The notes beneath the pieces are model-generated. The model saw nothing but the letters and a program-made list of their open reading frames with translations, did not search any database and was not told the DNA's origin. From Lacinutrix sp. 5H-3-7-4 (GTDB lineage: Bacteria; Bacteroidota; Bacteroidia; Flavobacteriales; Flavobacteriaceae), in assembly GCF_000211855.2 (NCBI RefSeq), contig NC_015638.1:2763001-2827000 (forward strand): a DNA stretch of 64,000 bases, written 5' to 3'. The position numbers were made by a program, and so were the translations under genes. This document shows, piece after piece, positions 7,655-17,577 of this stretch; the stretch's first letter is position 1; each line of letters begins with the position of its first letter.

Positions 7655-9796
7655 ATGGCAAAAAAATCAACAGGAAAACACTCCAAAACACAAAAGATAA
7701 AAGACCTTGAGGCAAATCGTGTAGATTACGATAATAGCGCGATGACAACTAACCAAGGTTTAAAAGTTAATGATACAAATAATTCATTAAAATCTGGCGA
7801 GCGTGGTTCAACATTACTCGAAGATTTTTTATTAAGAGAAAAAATTACACATTTCGATCACGAACGCATTCCAGAACGAATAGTTCATGCAAGAGGTAGT
7901 GGCGCTCATGGTTATTTTGAGCTTACAAAAAGTATAAAAAAATATAGTAAAGCAGGAATATTTAATGATACAGAACGTAAAACACCAGTATTTGCCCGTT
8001 TTTCTACTGTAGCAGGCTCTAAAGGTTCTCCAGATTTAGCTAGAGATGTTAGAGGTTTTGCTGTTAAGTTTTATACAGAAGAAGGTACTTGGGATTTAGT
8101 TGGTAATAATATGCCAATTTTCTTTATTCAAGATGCTATGAAATTTCCAGATTTAATTCACTCTGTAAAACCAGAACCAAATAATGAAATTCCTCAGGCA
8201 GCTTCTGCACACGATACATTTTACGATTTTGTTTCGCATACAACCGAAACTTTACACAATCATATTTGGGCAATGAGTGATCGTGCTATTCCTAGAAGTT
8301 TAAGGATGATGGAAGGTTTTGGTATTCATACTTTTAGATTGATAAACGATAAAAACGAATCACATTTTGTAAAATTTCATTGGAAACCAAAATTAGGTGC
8401 GCATTCTGTTACTTGGGATGAAGCGGTTAAGATAAATGGAGCTGATGCCGATTTCCATAGGCGTGATTTATGGGAAGCTATTGACGCTGGTCATTTTCCA
8501 GAATGGGAATTAGGTATTCAAGTTGTACCAGAAGCAGATGAGCATAAATTCGATTTTGACTTGTTAGACCCAACAAAATTAATTCCTGAAGAATTAGTAC
8601 CTGTTGAAATTATAGGAAAAATGGTTTTAAATAGAAATCCAGATAACTTTTTTGCAGAAACAGAACAAGTCGCATTTTTACCAGGACATATTGTTCCAGG
8701 AATCGATTTTACAAACGATCCATTATTACAAGGTAGATTGTTTTCTTATCGAGATACGCAGTTGTCAAGATTAGGAACACCAAATTTTCATCAAATACCA
8801 ATAAATAAGCCTATAACAAAAGTTCATAACAATGAGCGAGATGGGCATATGCAAATGGATATTCCTAAAGGTCAAGGCGCTTATTTCCCAAATACTTTAA
8901 TGGGAGGTTGCCCACATCTTAATGCTATGGCAGATGGAGGTTTTACACATTATGAAGAGCGTATTGATGCTAAAAAAATAAGAGGTAGAAGCGAAAGTTT
9001 TAGCGATCATTTTTCTCAACCCGCTTTATTTTATAGAAGTTTATCAGATTGGGAAAAAGAACACGTTGCAGGTGCTTATTCTTTTGAGTTAGGAAAATGT
9101 ACGCAAAAGCATATTAAAGAACGTATGTTGTGGCTTATTAATAAAATTAATAATGATTTAGCTCTAACTGTTGCTAAAAATTTAGGATTAGAAATACCAA
9201 AAAGTATTGAAGAGCCAATTAATCAAGCTATTGGTGCAGATGCAGATGTTGAAAAACACCAACCAGGCGATGCCAAAAACTATTTAGATAAAGATGAAGC
9301 ACTAAGTCAGGCTAATACTAAATTTGATTCTATTGAAACAAGACAAATTGCAGTACTTGTTGCAAATGGTTTTGATATGAAAGCCTTTAAGAAAATGAAA
9401 TCGCTTTTAGAAGATGAAGGTGCTATGCTTAAATTAATTGCTCCTCATGGAGGTACAGTAAAATGTAGTGAAGCTATGGATCACGAAGTTGATGCAGCAA
9501 TTTCTACAACCGAAAGTGTTTTGTTTGATGCTATTTATATACCAGGAGGAAAAGATGCAATTAAAAAACTTATAGATACACCAAAGTATACCAAATTTTT
9601 AAACGAAGCATTTAAGCACTGTAAAGCTATTGCTGCAGATGATGAAGCTGAAGATTTAATAGATAATACTTTTATTAAAGATTATAAAGATGATGGTGCA
9701 GTATTTATTAACGAAAAGCCTAAAGCATTTAGAGATGCTATTGCTAAACATAGGTACTGGAAAAGGCGTGATGTTGCAGCTAAAGTTCCTGCATAA
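7655..9796 (+). CDS. katE: Large-subunit catalase (HPII/KatE type)
   Basis: 713 residues, the length of clade-2 large catalases. The catalytic His lies in [13 protein letters not shown] (about residue 78), the active-site Asn in [11 protein letters not shown] (about 151) and the haem-ligand Tyr in RLFSYRDTQ (about 365). From about residue 560 a DJ-1/PfpI-like domain follows ([13 protein letters not shown], with [11 protein letters not shown]), as in HPII. It dismutates hydrogen peroxide. It is monocistronic: a long AT-rich leader precedes it and a strong hairpin terminator follows. N-terminal Lys/Ser-rich tail is typical. Confidence 0.97.
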   Translation: MAKKSTGKHSKTQKIKDLEANRVDYDNSAMTTNQGLKVNDTNNSLKSGERGSTLLEDFLLREKITHFDHERIPERIVHARGSGAHGYFELTKSIKKYSKAGIFNDTERKTPVFARFSTVAGSKGSPDLARDVRGFAVKFYTEEGTWDLVGNNMPIFFIQDAMKFPDLIHSVKPEPNNEIPQAASAHDTFYDFVSHTTETLHNHIWAMSDRAIPRSLRMMEGFGIHTFRLINDKNESHFVKFHWKPKLGAHSVTWDEAVKINGADADFHRRDLWEAIDAGHFPEWELGIQVVPEADEHKFDFDLLDPTKLIPEELVPVEIIGKMVLNRNPDNFFAETEQVAFLPGHIVPGIDFTNDPLLQGRLFSYRDTQLSRLGTPNFHQIPINKPITKVHNNERDGHMQMDIPKGQGAYFPNTLMGGCPHLNAMADGGFTHYEERIDAKKIRGRSESFSDHFSQPALFYRSLSDWEKEHVAGAYSFELGKCTQKHIKERMLWLINKINNDLALTVAKNLGLEIPKSIEEPINQAIGADADVEKHQPGDAKNYLDKDEALSQANTKFDSIETRQIAVLVANGFDMKAFKKMKSLLEDEGAMLKLIAPHGGTVKCSEAMDHEVDAAISTTESVLFDAIYIPGGKDAIKKLIDTPKYTKFLNEAFKHCKAIAADDEAEDLIDNTFIKDYKDDGAVFINEKPKAFRDAIAKHRYWKRRDVAAKVPA

Positions 9797-9812
9797 CAAT
9801 GTAAATATAAAT

Positions 9813-9844
9813 AAAAAAGGCTGCTTATTTAAGCGGCCTTTTTT
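9813..9844. terminator. Bidirectional intrinsic terminator
   Basis: A-run, GGCTGCTT, short loop, AAGCGGCC, T-run. It lies between katE and the convergent DUF983 gene and can serve both strands. Confidence 0.88.
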
Positions 9845-9862
9845 ATTTAAATTACTAAACAA

Positions 9863-10246
9863 TTACTCTGCTTTGCTTTTGTCGTATTTCATAAAAATAT
9901 TAATCCAAATATTTCTAGATAATCTTAAAATTATAGGTAAGCAAAGAAGCATAAACAATACTAAAATAATGTAAGAAGTTAATAAAGACAGTTCTAAAAC
10001 TATATATGAAAGAAATAAAGAAAAACCACCAAAAATTAAACCAACAGGATAGCTAACATACATTGCTCCAAAAAAGAAAGAGGGTTCAATCTGGTATTTT
10101 GTATTACAATGGCTGCATTGCTCTTCCATCGTTAAAGTACTAGTTACTTTGTATGGATTTTGTACAGAATACATACTTTCATTTTGACAAACAGGACAAC
10201 TTCCTGTGAAAATACTGTTTATTTTCGTGCCTTTTAATAACTTCAT
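9863..10246 (-). CDS. DUF983 family membrane protein
   Basis: About 127 residues. Two CxxC knuckles (CPVCQN, CSHCNT) are followed by the family hallmark YQIEPSFFFGAMYVSYPVG and two membrane helices. This is the DUF983 arrangement; function unknown, possibly membrane-associated metal or cofactor handling. ATG at 10246 (MKLLKGTKIN) is chosen over an upstream TTG. A TACTTTTG -7 box lies about 47 bp upstream on the minus strand. Confidence 0.88.
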   Translation of the reverse strand: MKLLKGTKINSIFTGSCPVCQNESMYSVQNPYKVTSTLTMEEQCSHCNTKYQIEPSFFFGAMYVSYPVGLIFGGFSLFLSYIVLELSLLTSYIILVLFMLLCLPIILRLSRNIWINIFMKYDKSKAE

Positions 10247-10292
10247 AATCAATGATTTTAGTTAAAATACATTTTAAGTAAATTTTACTTTA

Positions 10293-10300
10293 CAAAAGTA
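10293..10300 (-). promoter_or_regulatory. Promoter -7 box for the DUF983 gene
   Basis: TACTTTTG on the minus strand matches TAnnTTTG and sits 47 bp from the ATG at 10246. No convincing -33 TTG was found. Confidence 0.5.
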
Positions 10301-10371
10301 ATATTATTTACGCCTTATTCTATTGTTTAAATGATGCGACTATTTGTATATTTAGGACATATTTAGCTTTT

Positions 10372-11250
10372 ATGAAAAATCTACCTGTTTTAAGTATAAA
10401 TCAATTTGAGCAGCAAGAAAGTCTTACTAATTTTTATAGCAACGATTTAAGTACACATTTAAAACAGAATGCTAAAATTGTACATAAATCACATAGCCAT
10501 GATTTTTATCTATGTGTATGCTTTACTGCTGGAGAAGGTATTCATGAGATAGATTTTAACAGCTATAATATAGCCAAAGGCAGTGTGTTTTTTTTACGTC
10601 CAGGACAAACACATCGATGGCATTTTACAAGCCCAGCAAAAGGTTTTATTTTTTTTCATACTGCAGCTTTTTTTCAATTTCAGTTTACTAATATTAATTT
10701 AAATCAGTTTCCTTTTTATTTTTCATTAGAGAACCCACCAATGCTTCAGCTTGATGATTTTCAGTTAAATAGTGTTGTGTCTCATTTTAGTATTATTAAT
10801 ACTGAATATAAAGGAAAACTAGCTTATAAAAAAGAAAAAATAGCAAGTTTAATAAACTTGGCATATATAGATTTATCAAGATATTATACCGCAAATGTTT
10901 CAAAAAAAGATGTAGTCTCATCTTCATATTTAAGTATTTTAAAGGCTTTAGAATTAGAAATAGAATTACATTTTAAAGCAGAAAAAACGGTTCAGTTTTA
11001 TGCAGATGCTTTAAATATTACGGCTAAACATTTAAATAGGGTAACAAGAGCGACAATTAATAAAACAACTTCAGAGTTTATTCTAGATCGAGTAATTTTA
11101 GAAGCAAAACGATTAATAGTTCATTCTAATAATTCATTATCTATAATTGCAGAATCTTTAGGTTATTTTGATTATGCGCATTTTTCTAAACTATTTAAGT
11201 CTAAGGTTGGTATAACTGCTTTAGCGTTTAAAAAGAAACACTCAGATTAA
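10372..11250 (+). CDS. AraC-family transcriptional regulator
   Basis: 292 residues. The N-terminal half is cupin-like (GEGIHEIDFNSYNIAKGSVFF, then PGQTHRW). The C-terminal double HTH starts near residue 190 (QFYADALNITAKHLNRVTR, then IAESLGYFDYAHFSKLFK). It is transcribed divergently from the DUF983 gene and overlaps the end of the convergent membrane-protein gene by 4 bp. Same family and layout as the regulator at 3015-3896. Effector and targets unknown. Confidence 0.88.
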   Translation: MKNLPVLSINQFEQQESLTNFYSNDLSTHLKQNAKIVHKSHSHDFYLCVCFTAGEGIHEIDFNSYNIAKGSVFFLRPGQTHRWHFTSPAKGFIFFHTAAFFQFQFTNINLNQFPFYFSLENPPMLQLDDFQLNSVVSHFSIINTEYKGKLAYKKEKIASLINLAYIDLSRYYTANVSKKDVVSSSYLSILKALELEIELHFKAEKTVQFYADALNITAKHLNRVTRATINKTTSEFILDRVILEAKRLIVHSNNSLSIIAESLGYFDYAHFSKLFKSKVGITALAFKKKHSD

Positions 11251-11984
11251 AAGTAAGTTTCCTCTATGTTTTTTTTGTCTTTAGAATTTGTCTCTGAAAT
11301 GAATTTCATAAAAAGGTAAATAGATAAATAATGACAAATAAGAATAAGTATTGTAAAGGTTTTATTGTAGAAATAATACTCGTTAATAGGTGATAAGCCT
11401 ATGTTAAATAAAGATGCTATACCCGAAGCGAAAATAATAATAGTATTATCGTAATTATTATTTAGGTATATTCTAGAAAATATTACAACGTAGATAAATA
11501 AGCTGGAAGCGCATAAAAACACATAAATTACGCTATAATTTGGGATATGATTTAAAATTAAGTCTATTACAGAAAATATAATATAACCAATTAGTAGGCA
11601 GCCAATTAAAACAGATAAAGACAATATTTTTTTTATGTTACTTTTATTTAAATACTTTTTTAAAATTAAACTATAAATTATTAAATAAAAGCAGGTTAAC
11701 ATTGTTATTAAAACAAAATATTTTTGAAAAGAATAAAACGTAAGAAAATTTATAGCTATCAGTGCAAATAAAGCGATTACAAATAACAAGTTTGCCTTTT
11801 GTTTTGTGACACTTAAGTATTTTACTAAAATAGTAAATACTACTATTGGAGAAATATAAAGCAATTTCTCTCGTTCCATAGTAAAACTCATTATAATACT
11901 AGTTAAAAATGATATTAAAAACAAAACATCAAATATGTTTATCTTTTTTAAAAACAGAAAAGCGTTTGTATTTTTTCTAGTCAT
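11247..11984 (-). CDS. Hypothetical multi-pass membrane protein
   Basis: 245 residues with seven or eight hydrophobic helices and short Lys/Asn-rich loops. The pattern vaguely recalls the YhhN/TMEM86 (lysoplasmalogenase-like) family, but I see no decisive catalytic motif, so I leave it unnamed. The gene overlaps the convergent AraC gene by 4 bp. The 163 bp upstream contain no other gene. Confidence 0.6.
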   Translation of the reverse strand: MTRKNTNAFLFLKKINIFDVLFLISFLTSIIMSFTMEREKLLYISPIVVFTILVKYLSVTKQKANLLFVIALFALIAINFLTFYSFQKYFVLITMLTCFYLIIYSLILKKYLNKSNIKKILSLSVLIGCLLIGYIIFSVIDLILNHIPNYSVIYVFLCASSLFIYVVIFSRIYLNNNYDNTIIIFASGIASLFNIGLSPINEYYFYNKTFTILILICHYLSIYLFMKFISETNSKDKKNIEETYF

Positions 11985-12147
11985 TTTAGTTAACTTATTT
12001 AATTAAATGATATGTTTTATTACATGTGTATTTTAAATTTACGAAACTATAATTTAAGAAATTAATATTTGATGCTTTATTGTGTGATAACAATCATTTT
12101 GTAGTTAATAGATTACAAAACAACCTTTTTAAAGTTTGTTTTTAAAA

Positions 12148-12879
12148 TTATATACTAATTAGATAGTTTTTCTGAAACATTTTATCGTAAATATCCTTGC
12201 TAAACATGTACAGTTGTGCTGGTCTTTTTGAGACGCCTACTTGTTTTTCGTCTAAAGCAATAATATATTTTTTATTAATTAATTTTCTTCTAAAATTTCT
12301 GTTATCTATTTCTATTCCTAAAATAGATTCGTATAAATCTTGTACATCATTAATTGTAAATTTATCTGGTAACAATTTAAAGATAATAGGTTCAGAGAGG
12401 CATTTTTCTTTTAAATCCTCATAAGCTTCTTTAATAATTTTATTGTGGTCAAATCCTAACTCGGGTAAATTATTTAAAGGAAACCATCTAGCATTATTCA
12501 TGTTGCTTTCAATATCAACATCTTCTGTATTTAATAAAAAATAATAAGCAACAGTAACAGTTCTAGTATCAAACTCTTCATTTTTAATCCAAAGTAAATC
12601 TTTTTCATTTGTTAAACGATCTGGGTTACCAAAAGCTTTAAATTGTTTTTTATATTGGTTTGTTAAGCCTGTTAACTCTTTTAAAACTCTAGTTGCAGTA
12701 TCATCTAAAGTTTCGTGATTGTACATGTGGTATCCAGTTAAAACATAATCATCAACCAAAACTTTCCCTTCATTTTCTAAGTGTCTTTTTATTAATAAAA
12801 TATTTAAAGATTTTGTAGTTGTATCATATCCAAAAACAACACAATCTACAGAGATATTTAATATTTTTTCAAGCTTCAT
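12148..12879 (-). CDS. Nudix-domain transcriptional regulator (NrtR/AraR-type)
   Basis: 243 residues. An N-terminal Nudix fold (DCVVFGYDTTTKSLNILLIKR) has a degenerate Nudix box (RVLKELTGL where active enzymes carry REXXEE), so hydrolysis is probably lost. The C-terminal ~85 residues form the winged-helix domain of NrtR-type regulators (FTINDVQDLYESILG, then DNRNFRRKLINKKYI). In Bacteroidota such proteins (for example AraR) repress sugar-use operons. It is divergent from the mannitol locus, and matching operator sites lie in front of both genes. The likely effector is mannitol or a derivative (inference). Confidence 0.85.
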   Translation of the reverse strand: MKLEKILNISVDCVVFGYDTTTKSLNILLIKRHLENEGKVLVDDYVLTGYHMYNHETLDDTATRVLKELTGLTNQYKKQFKAFGNPDRLTNEKDLLWIKNEEFDTRTVTVAYYFLLNTEDVDIESNMNNARWFPLNNLPELGFDHNKIIKEAYEDLKEKCLSEPIIFKLLPDKFTINDVQDLYESILGIEIDNRNFRRKLINKKYIIALDEKQVGVSKRPAQLYMFSKDIYDKMFQKNYLISI

Positions 12880-12897
12880 AATCTAATTTTATTTATT

Positions 12898-12915
12898 AAA
12901 CGTCATATTTACATT
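12898..12915 (-). promoter_or_regulatory. Candidate operator of the Nudix regulator (site 1)
   Basis: Read on the minus strand the site is AATGTAAATATGACGTTT. It matches site 2 at 16 of 18 positions and lies 19-36 bp upstream of the regulator's own ATG, suggesting autoregulation. Confidence 0.55.
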
Positions 12916-13008
12916 AGCAATAATAGTGTTTTTATTTAAGTTTTATGTAATAAAAAATCAATTTAGAACACATAAATGTTAAAATAACATATTTTTATTG
13001 AGTATTTT

Positions 13009-13065
13009 TTGGTTTTTATTTGATTTTTGTAATACATTTGAAAAATAAACGTAAAAATGACGTTT
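13009..13065 (+). promoter_or_regulatory. Mannitol-locus promoter with operator site 2
   Basis: TTG at 13009-13011 and TACATTTG at 13033-13040 resemble the -33/-7 elements (21-bp spacer). At 13047-13065 follows the palindrome AAACGTAAAAATGACGTTT (arms AAACGT/ACGTTT), exactly where transcription should begin. A repressor bound here would block initiation. The ATG at 13057 lies inside this operator, so the CDS start is taken at 13096. Confidence 0.65.
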
Positions 13066-13095
13066 GTTATCGCATTAATCTTTAACTATTTAAAA

Positions 13096-13917
13096 ATGAA
13101 TCGAAAATCAAAAAACATTACACTCGTTTTATTTCTATTAGTTTCTTGCATTTTTAATCCACTAAGTGCTCAAGAAAATAATACTAAAGAAAGTTATTCG
13201 CCATTTAGTTTAAGTGCTCATTTAAAAAATATGCATACTTGGCATGGATTTGTTGTGCATCCTGGAGCGATGTTGGCAAGTAGTTTGGAATATAATACTA
13301 AAAACAAAAAATTCACTTTTGGTTTTTGGGGAGGCGCAAGTTTTTCATCTGTAGATGTAAAAAATATAGAAACAGGCGAAAACGAAAGTGCTTACTATAA
13401 AGAAGTTTCAATTTATACAAAATATCGTTTTTCAGATAAATTTTTTATTGAAGCTGTTACACATAATAATTATACAGGAGTAGAAGAAAGAGGTGATGAG
13501 TTAAGTTACTGGAGCTACGATAAAACACAAGGTTATAACTTTGTCGATCTAAATTTTGGTTACAACATAACACCTAATACCTTATTGTATTTTGCTACAA
13601 TTATTGGTGGTGGATCTGGAGATTACGAAGTGCAAGATAATGGCGATTTAAAAGATTCATGGACACATTATTTTGAAGTAAATAGTAAAGTTTGGCAAAA
13701 TAAAAATTCTAGTTTGTCATTATTTGCTGGTGGCGCTTGGTCTTTTATTACAGATAAAACATTTTATACAGAAGGTACAGGAAATATTATTAACGTAGGC
13801 GCTACTTATAATAAAAAGTTTGAAGTTTTAAAACACACTATTCCAGTAGATGTTACATTAATGTGGAATCCTGAACAAGAAAAAACAGTAATTCAGTTAG
13901 ATGTTGCCTTGTTTTAA
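13096..13917 (+). CDS. Predicted outer-membrane beta-barrel protein of the mannitol locus
   Basis: 273 residues from ATG 13096. A signal peptide (NITLVLFLLVSCIFNPLSAQ) is followed by alternating short strands rich in aromatic and Gly residues (FTFGFWGGASFSSV, NFVDLNFGYNITP, SLSLFAGGAWSF) ending in a strand with terminal Phe (TVIQLDVALF), as in outer-membrane barrels. It is first in the operon, 53 bp before the binding-protein gene. I infer a pore that admits the polyol to the periplasm. No SusC/SusD pair is present. No family name recognised. Confidence 0.7.
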   Translation: MNRKSKNITLVLFLLVSCIFNPLSAQENNTKESYSPFSLSAHLKNMHTWHGFVVHPGAMLASSLEYNTKNKKFTFGFWGGASFSSVDVKNIETGENESAYYKEVSIYTKYRFSDKFFIEAVTHNNYTGVEERGDELSYWSYDKTQGYNFVDLNFGYNITPNTLLYFATIIGGGSGDYEVQDNGDLKDSWTHYFEVNSKVWQNKNSSLSLFAGGAWSFITDKTFYTEGTGNIINVGATYNKKFEVLKHTIPVDVTLMWNPEQEKTVIQLDVALF

Positions 13918-13970
13918 TATATAAAAAATACACTTAACTTTAATAGCGTGTAACCATTAAACTTAAAATT

Positions 13971-15035
13971 ATGAAAACAAAATCTTCAATAATCAATTTT
14001 AAAAAATTGTGTTTTCCAATACTAGTGCTTTTATTGTGTTTTAATTTCTTTAGTTGTGCAGAGCAATTAAACGAGGTAGAAACTTCAACTAATACTTCAG
14101 AAGAAACAGGAGATATTTTTGAGAGTAAAATAGATTTAACTAGCAAAAAAATTGGTTACTGTTCACCATCATTAAACGCTCCTTATTACCAGGCTTTATG
14201 GAATAGTATAAAAACTACTACAGAAAAAAACGGAATGCAATTTTTATCTGCAGATGGTCAAGGCGATATTAACAAACAAATTGCAGCTGTAGAAGATTTA
14301 ATTACAAAAGGAGTGGATGCATTATTGCTAAATCCTAAAGATCCTGATGCTTTGGTTGGTGTTACTAAAATTGCAAAAGCTGCAGGAATACCTGTTTTTA
14401 TTATTGATAGTTCTATTAGTCCTGAAGCAGAATTTGTTACCACCATACAATCTAACAATTTAGCAAATGGCGAATTGGCAGGAGAATGGCTAGCTAAAAA
14501 GTTTGGAAGCAAACCAATGAACATCGCTTTATTAAGCGGAAATGCAGGAAACCCAGTGGGTCGCACTCGTAAACAAGGTTTATTACAAGGAATTACAGAA
14601 GAACAATTACGTACTCAAGGAAAAATTAATTTAAATGTAAAAACACAAGCGTATACCGAGTGGTCTTATGCGGGAGGATTGCAGGCAATGGAAGATATTT
14701 TAGTTGCGCATCCCGATGTTAATGTAGTGATTACAGAATCGGATGTTTGTGTATTAGGTGCTATTAAAGCGATTGCACAAGCTGGTAAAACAGATGATAT
14801 TTTAATTGTTGCTGGTGCAGACGGACAAAAAGAAGCGATTAAATATATCATGGAAACCGATTTTTATGGTTGTACAGCAATGAATAGTCCTGTGCAAATT
14901 GGTAAAAATGCAGTGCAATATGCAATTGAATACATGAATGGTAAAACCGATTTTGATAAAAAATCATACACAGCACCTTTATTAATTACCAAAGAGAATG
15001 CAGCTAAGTACTACAATCCAAACGCGATATTTTAA
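13971..15035 (+). CDS. Periplasmic sugar/polyol-binding lipoprotein of ABC transporter (RbsB-like)
   Basis: 354 residues. A type II signal peptide has lipobox FFSC (Cys about 29). The mature part is a type I periplasmic binding protein of the ribose/galactose group (KIGYCSPSLNAPYYQALW, GVDALLLNPKDPDAL, IALLSGNAGNPVGRTR, VNVVITESDVCVLGA). It delivers ligand to the permease encoded two genes downstream. Given the mannitol dehydrogenase and fructokinase in the same operon, mannitol (or a related polyol) is the likely ligand; that is an inference from context. Confidence 0.92.
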   Translation: MKTKSSIINFKKLCFPILVLLLCFNFFSCAEQLNEVETSTNTSEETGDIFESKIDLTSKKIGYCSPSLNAPYYQALWNSIKTTTEKNGMQFLSADGQGDINKQIAAVEDLITKGVDALLLNPKDPDALVGVTKIAKAAGIPVFIIDSSISPEAEFVTTIQSNNLANGELAGEWLAKKFGSKPMNIALLSGNAGNPVGRTRKQGLLQGITEEQLRTQGKINLNVKTQAYTEWSYAGGLQAMEDILVAHPDVNVVITESDVCVLGAIKAIAQAGKTDDILIVAGADGQKEAIKYIMETDFYGCTAMNSPVQIGKNAVQYAIEYMNGKTDFDKKSYTAPLLITKENAAKYYNPNAIF

Positions 15036-15050
15036 TCTAATCTAAGAGAT

Positions 15051-16574
15051 ATGAAAAACTCAGCAAGCGAATATCGTCTAGAAATGTCAGGAATTTCCAA
15101 AAGTTTTGGTGTTGTTTCTGTACTTAAAGACGTAAACTTAAAAGTTAAAGCAGGAGAAATTCATGCTTTATTAGGTGAAAATGGAGCTGGTAAATCTACT
15201 TTAATTAAAATTTTAAGTGGTGTACACCAAAAAGATACAGGTACTGTAATTTTAGATGGCGAAGAAATAACACCAAAAAACACACATGAAGGTCAGGTTT
15301 TAGGTATTAATGTAGTCTATCAAGAATTGTCTTTAGTGAATGACTTATCGGTTGCAGAAAATATTTATTTACACAAATTAGGTGCCAGTAAATCTTGGAT
15401 GAACTGGAAAGGATTAATTAAAGATGCTCAAGAGTTATTAGATTCTTTAGACTTTAAAATTGATGCTTCTGCTAAAGTTAAAAATTTAAGTATCGTTCAA
15501 AAACAAGTAGTTGAAATTGCGAAAGCCATTTCAGAAGATACTAAAATTTTAGTCTTAGATGAGCCTACAACTGTCTTCGATCCTAAAGATGTAAAAAAAC
15601 TGTTTCAAATTCTTTTCAGATTAAAAGAACAAGGTGTTTCTATAATTTATATATCGCATCACTTAGATGAAATTTTCAAAATAGCAGATACTGTAACTGT
15701 ACTTAGAGATGGTGTTGATACTGGTAGTATGCCTATTTCTGAAACGGATAAAGATGGCGTAATTCACTTAATGATTGGTCGTGAACTTAAAGATTTATAT
15801 CCAAAAAGAGATATTAAAATTGGAGAGATTCCAATCTTTCAAGTTAAAAATTTAACTGCTAAGGAAACCATGGTTAATGATGTTTCTTTCAATGTAAAAC
15901 CTGGTGAAGTATTAGGTATTGCTGGTTTAGGCGGAAGCGGAAGAACAGAAACTGCTAAATTAATTTTTGGTGCAGATAAAAAGAAATCTGGGACTTTAAT
16001 TTTAGAAGGTAAAGAGATTAAAACAAACTCTCCTGTAGATGCTGCAGGTTATCAAATTGGTTTTGTTTCCGAAGATAGAAAAGAAGAAGGTGTGTTTTTA
16101 CCACTATCTATTAGAAGAAATATTAGTGTAACAAGTTTTAGTTCCATTTCAAGTAAACTAGGTTTCATAAACATTGAAAACGAATACAAAAAGGTCTTAG
16201 GTTTAATTGAGAAGTTAAACATCAAAACACCAAATTCTGAGGTAAATGTAAAAAATCTTAGTGGTGGTAATCAGCAAAAAGTAGCTCTAGCAAAATGGTT
16301 GAGCATTGATAGTAAAGTCATTTTTATTGATGAACCAACTAGAGGCGTAGATGTAGGTGCAAAAATTGAAATCTACAACCTTATTAATGAGGTTGCAAAA
16401 AAAGGTGTTGGTGTTGTAGTAATATCTTCCGATATGCCAGAAATTATGGGTATTTCAGATCGTATTTTGGTAATGCATGAAGGTACTGTTTATGGCGAAT
16501 TGCAAAAAGAACAATTTTCAGAAGAAAACATTTTACGTTACTCCATTGGAGAAGCATTAAAACAATATAATTAA
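15051..16574 (+). CDS. Sugar ABC transporter ATP-binding protein (RbsA-like, two ATPase domains)
   Basis: 507 residues with tandem nucleotide-binding domains as in RbsA/MglA. Domain 1 has Walker A GENGAGKST (about 42-50) and Walker B ILVLDEPT. Domain 2 has the usual altered P-loop GLGGSGRTE, signature LSGGNQQKVALAKW and Walker B VIFIDEPTRGVD. It energises uptake by the downstream permease. It starts 15 bp after the binding-protein gene. Confidence 0.95.
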   Translation: MKNSASEYRLEMSGISKSFGVVSVLKDVNLKVKAGEIHALLGENGAGKSTLIKILSGVHQKDTGTVILDGEEITPKNTHEGQVLGINVVYQELSLVNDLSVAENIYLHKLGASKSWMNWKGLIKDAQELLDSLDFKIDASAKVKNLSIVQKQVVEIAKAISEDTKILVLDEPTTVFDPKDVKKLFQILFRLKEQGVSIIYISHHLDEIFKIADTVTVLRDGVDTGSMPISETDKDGVIHLMIGRELKDLYPKRDIKIGEIPIFQVKNLTAKETMVNDVSFNVKPGEVLGIAGLGGSGRTETAKLIFGADKKKSGTLILEGKEIKTNSPVDAAGYQIGFVSEDRKEEGVFLPLSIRRNISVTSFSSISSKLGFINIENEYKKVLGLIEKLNIKTPNSEVNVKNLSGGNQQKVALAKWLSIDSKVIFIDEPTRGVDVGAKIEIYNLINEVAKKGVGVVVISSDMPEIMGISDRILVMHEGTVYGELQKEQFSEENILRYSIGEALKQYN

Positions 16575-16594
16575 ACTAATTAAACTTTTACGTT

Positions 16595-17563
16595 ATGGCT
16601 TTAACATTAAAACAACAGCTTAGTTCTCCTGGAGGAATACTTAAGTTTTTAGTCAAGTATAATACTATATTCATTTTTATATTATTAGTGATTTTTTCAG
16701 CACTAATTTCCGATGTGTTTTTTACTTCTGTAAACCTTTCAAACTTATTAAAACAAGTTTCTGGTATTGGTATTATTAGCATTGGTATGCTCATCGTAAT
16801 ACTTACAGGTGGTATTGATTTATCGGTTGGGTCTATGGTAGCATTATTAGCTGTCGCTTTTGCCATTTTAGTCAATATTTTTGCTTTACCATTAGCCATT
16901 TTAATGACTATAGTTATTGGGTTTGGTTTAGGAAGCATTTCTGGTTACTTAGTTGCTTATCAAAAAATGGCACCTTTTGTGGCTACTTTAGCATTAATGA
17001 CTATTGCTAGAGGTATGAGTTTTATCTATTCTAAAGGTTCTCCAGTTACATTCACAACCGTTGGCGGAAAATTTATGTCAGACTTCGCAAACAACTCAAC
17101 TTTAGGTATTCCTAACATTGCAATCGTATTTTTTATCATCGTCATCTGCACAATGGTTATGCTACGTTATAACGTTTTTGGACGATTAATAATCGCTATT
17201 GGTAGTAATGAAGAAGCGTCTCGTTTATCCGGAATTAAAGTCAATAAATATAAATTTTTAGTCTATGCCATTTCTGGTGCTTTAGCGGCAACTGCTGCTA
17301 TTATTGTGGCTTCTAGAACCAACTTAGGATCTCCAAACATGGGAATGGCTTGGGAGCTAGACGCTATTGCTGCTGTAGTTATTGGTGGAGCAAGTTTAAA
17401 TGGAGGAAAAGGTACTGCAATAAATACCTTAATGGGTGTGCTTATTTTAGGATTAATAGGAAACATTTTAAACTTATTAAATGTGCCTTCATATCCACAA
17501 CAAGTGGTTAAAGGTGCTATCATCATTTTCGCAGTATTATTACAAAGATTCGAAAGCAAATAA
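16595..17563 (+). CDS. Sugar ABC transporter permease (RbsC-like)
   Basis: 322 residues, about ten membrane helices, with the BPD_transp_2 pattern: ILTGGIDLSVGSMVALLAV, IAIGSNEEASRLSGIKV and AVVIGGASLNGGKGT. It is the membrane channel of the ribose-type ABC importer encoded by this operon. One permease gene is present, so it probably works as a homodimer. It starts 20 bp after the ATPase gene and is followed 14 bp later by the dehydrogenase gene. Confidence 0.95.
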   Translation: MALTLKQQLSSPGGILKFLVKYNTIFIFILLVIFSALISDVFFTSVNLSNLLKQVSGIGIISIGMLIVILTGGIDLSVGSMVALLAVAFAILVNIFALPLAILMTIVIGFGLGSISGYLVAYQKMAPFVATLALMTIARGMSFIYSKGSPVTFTTVGGKFMSDFANNSTLGIPNIAIVFFIIVICTMVMLRYNVFGRLIIAIGSNEEASRLSGIKVNKYKFLVYAISGALAATAAIIVASRTNLGSPNMGMAWELDAIAAVVIGGASLNGGKGTAINTLMGVLILGLIGNILNLLNVPSYPQQVVKGAIIIFAVLLQRFESK

Positions 17564-17577
17564 ATATATATTCTGTA

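Noticed and set aside
13057-13095. ATG extension of the outer-membrane protein
   Set aside because: This ATG is part of the operator palindrome and would disrupt the signal peptide; ATG 13096 fits.
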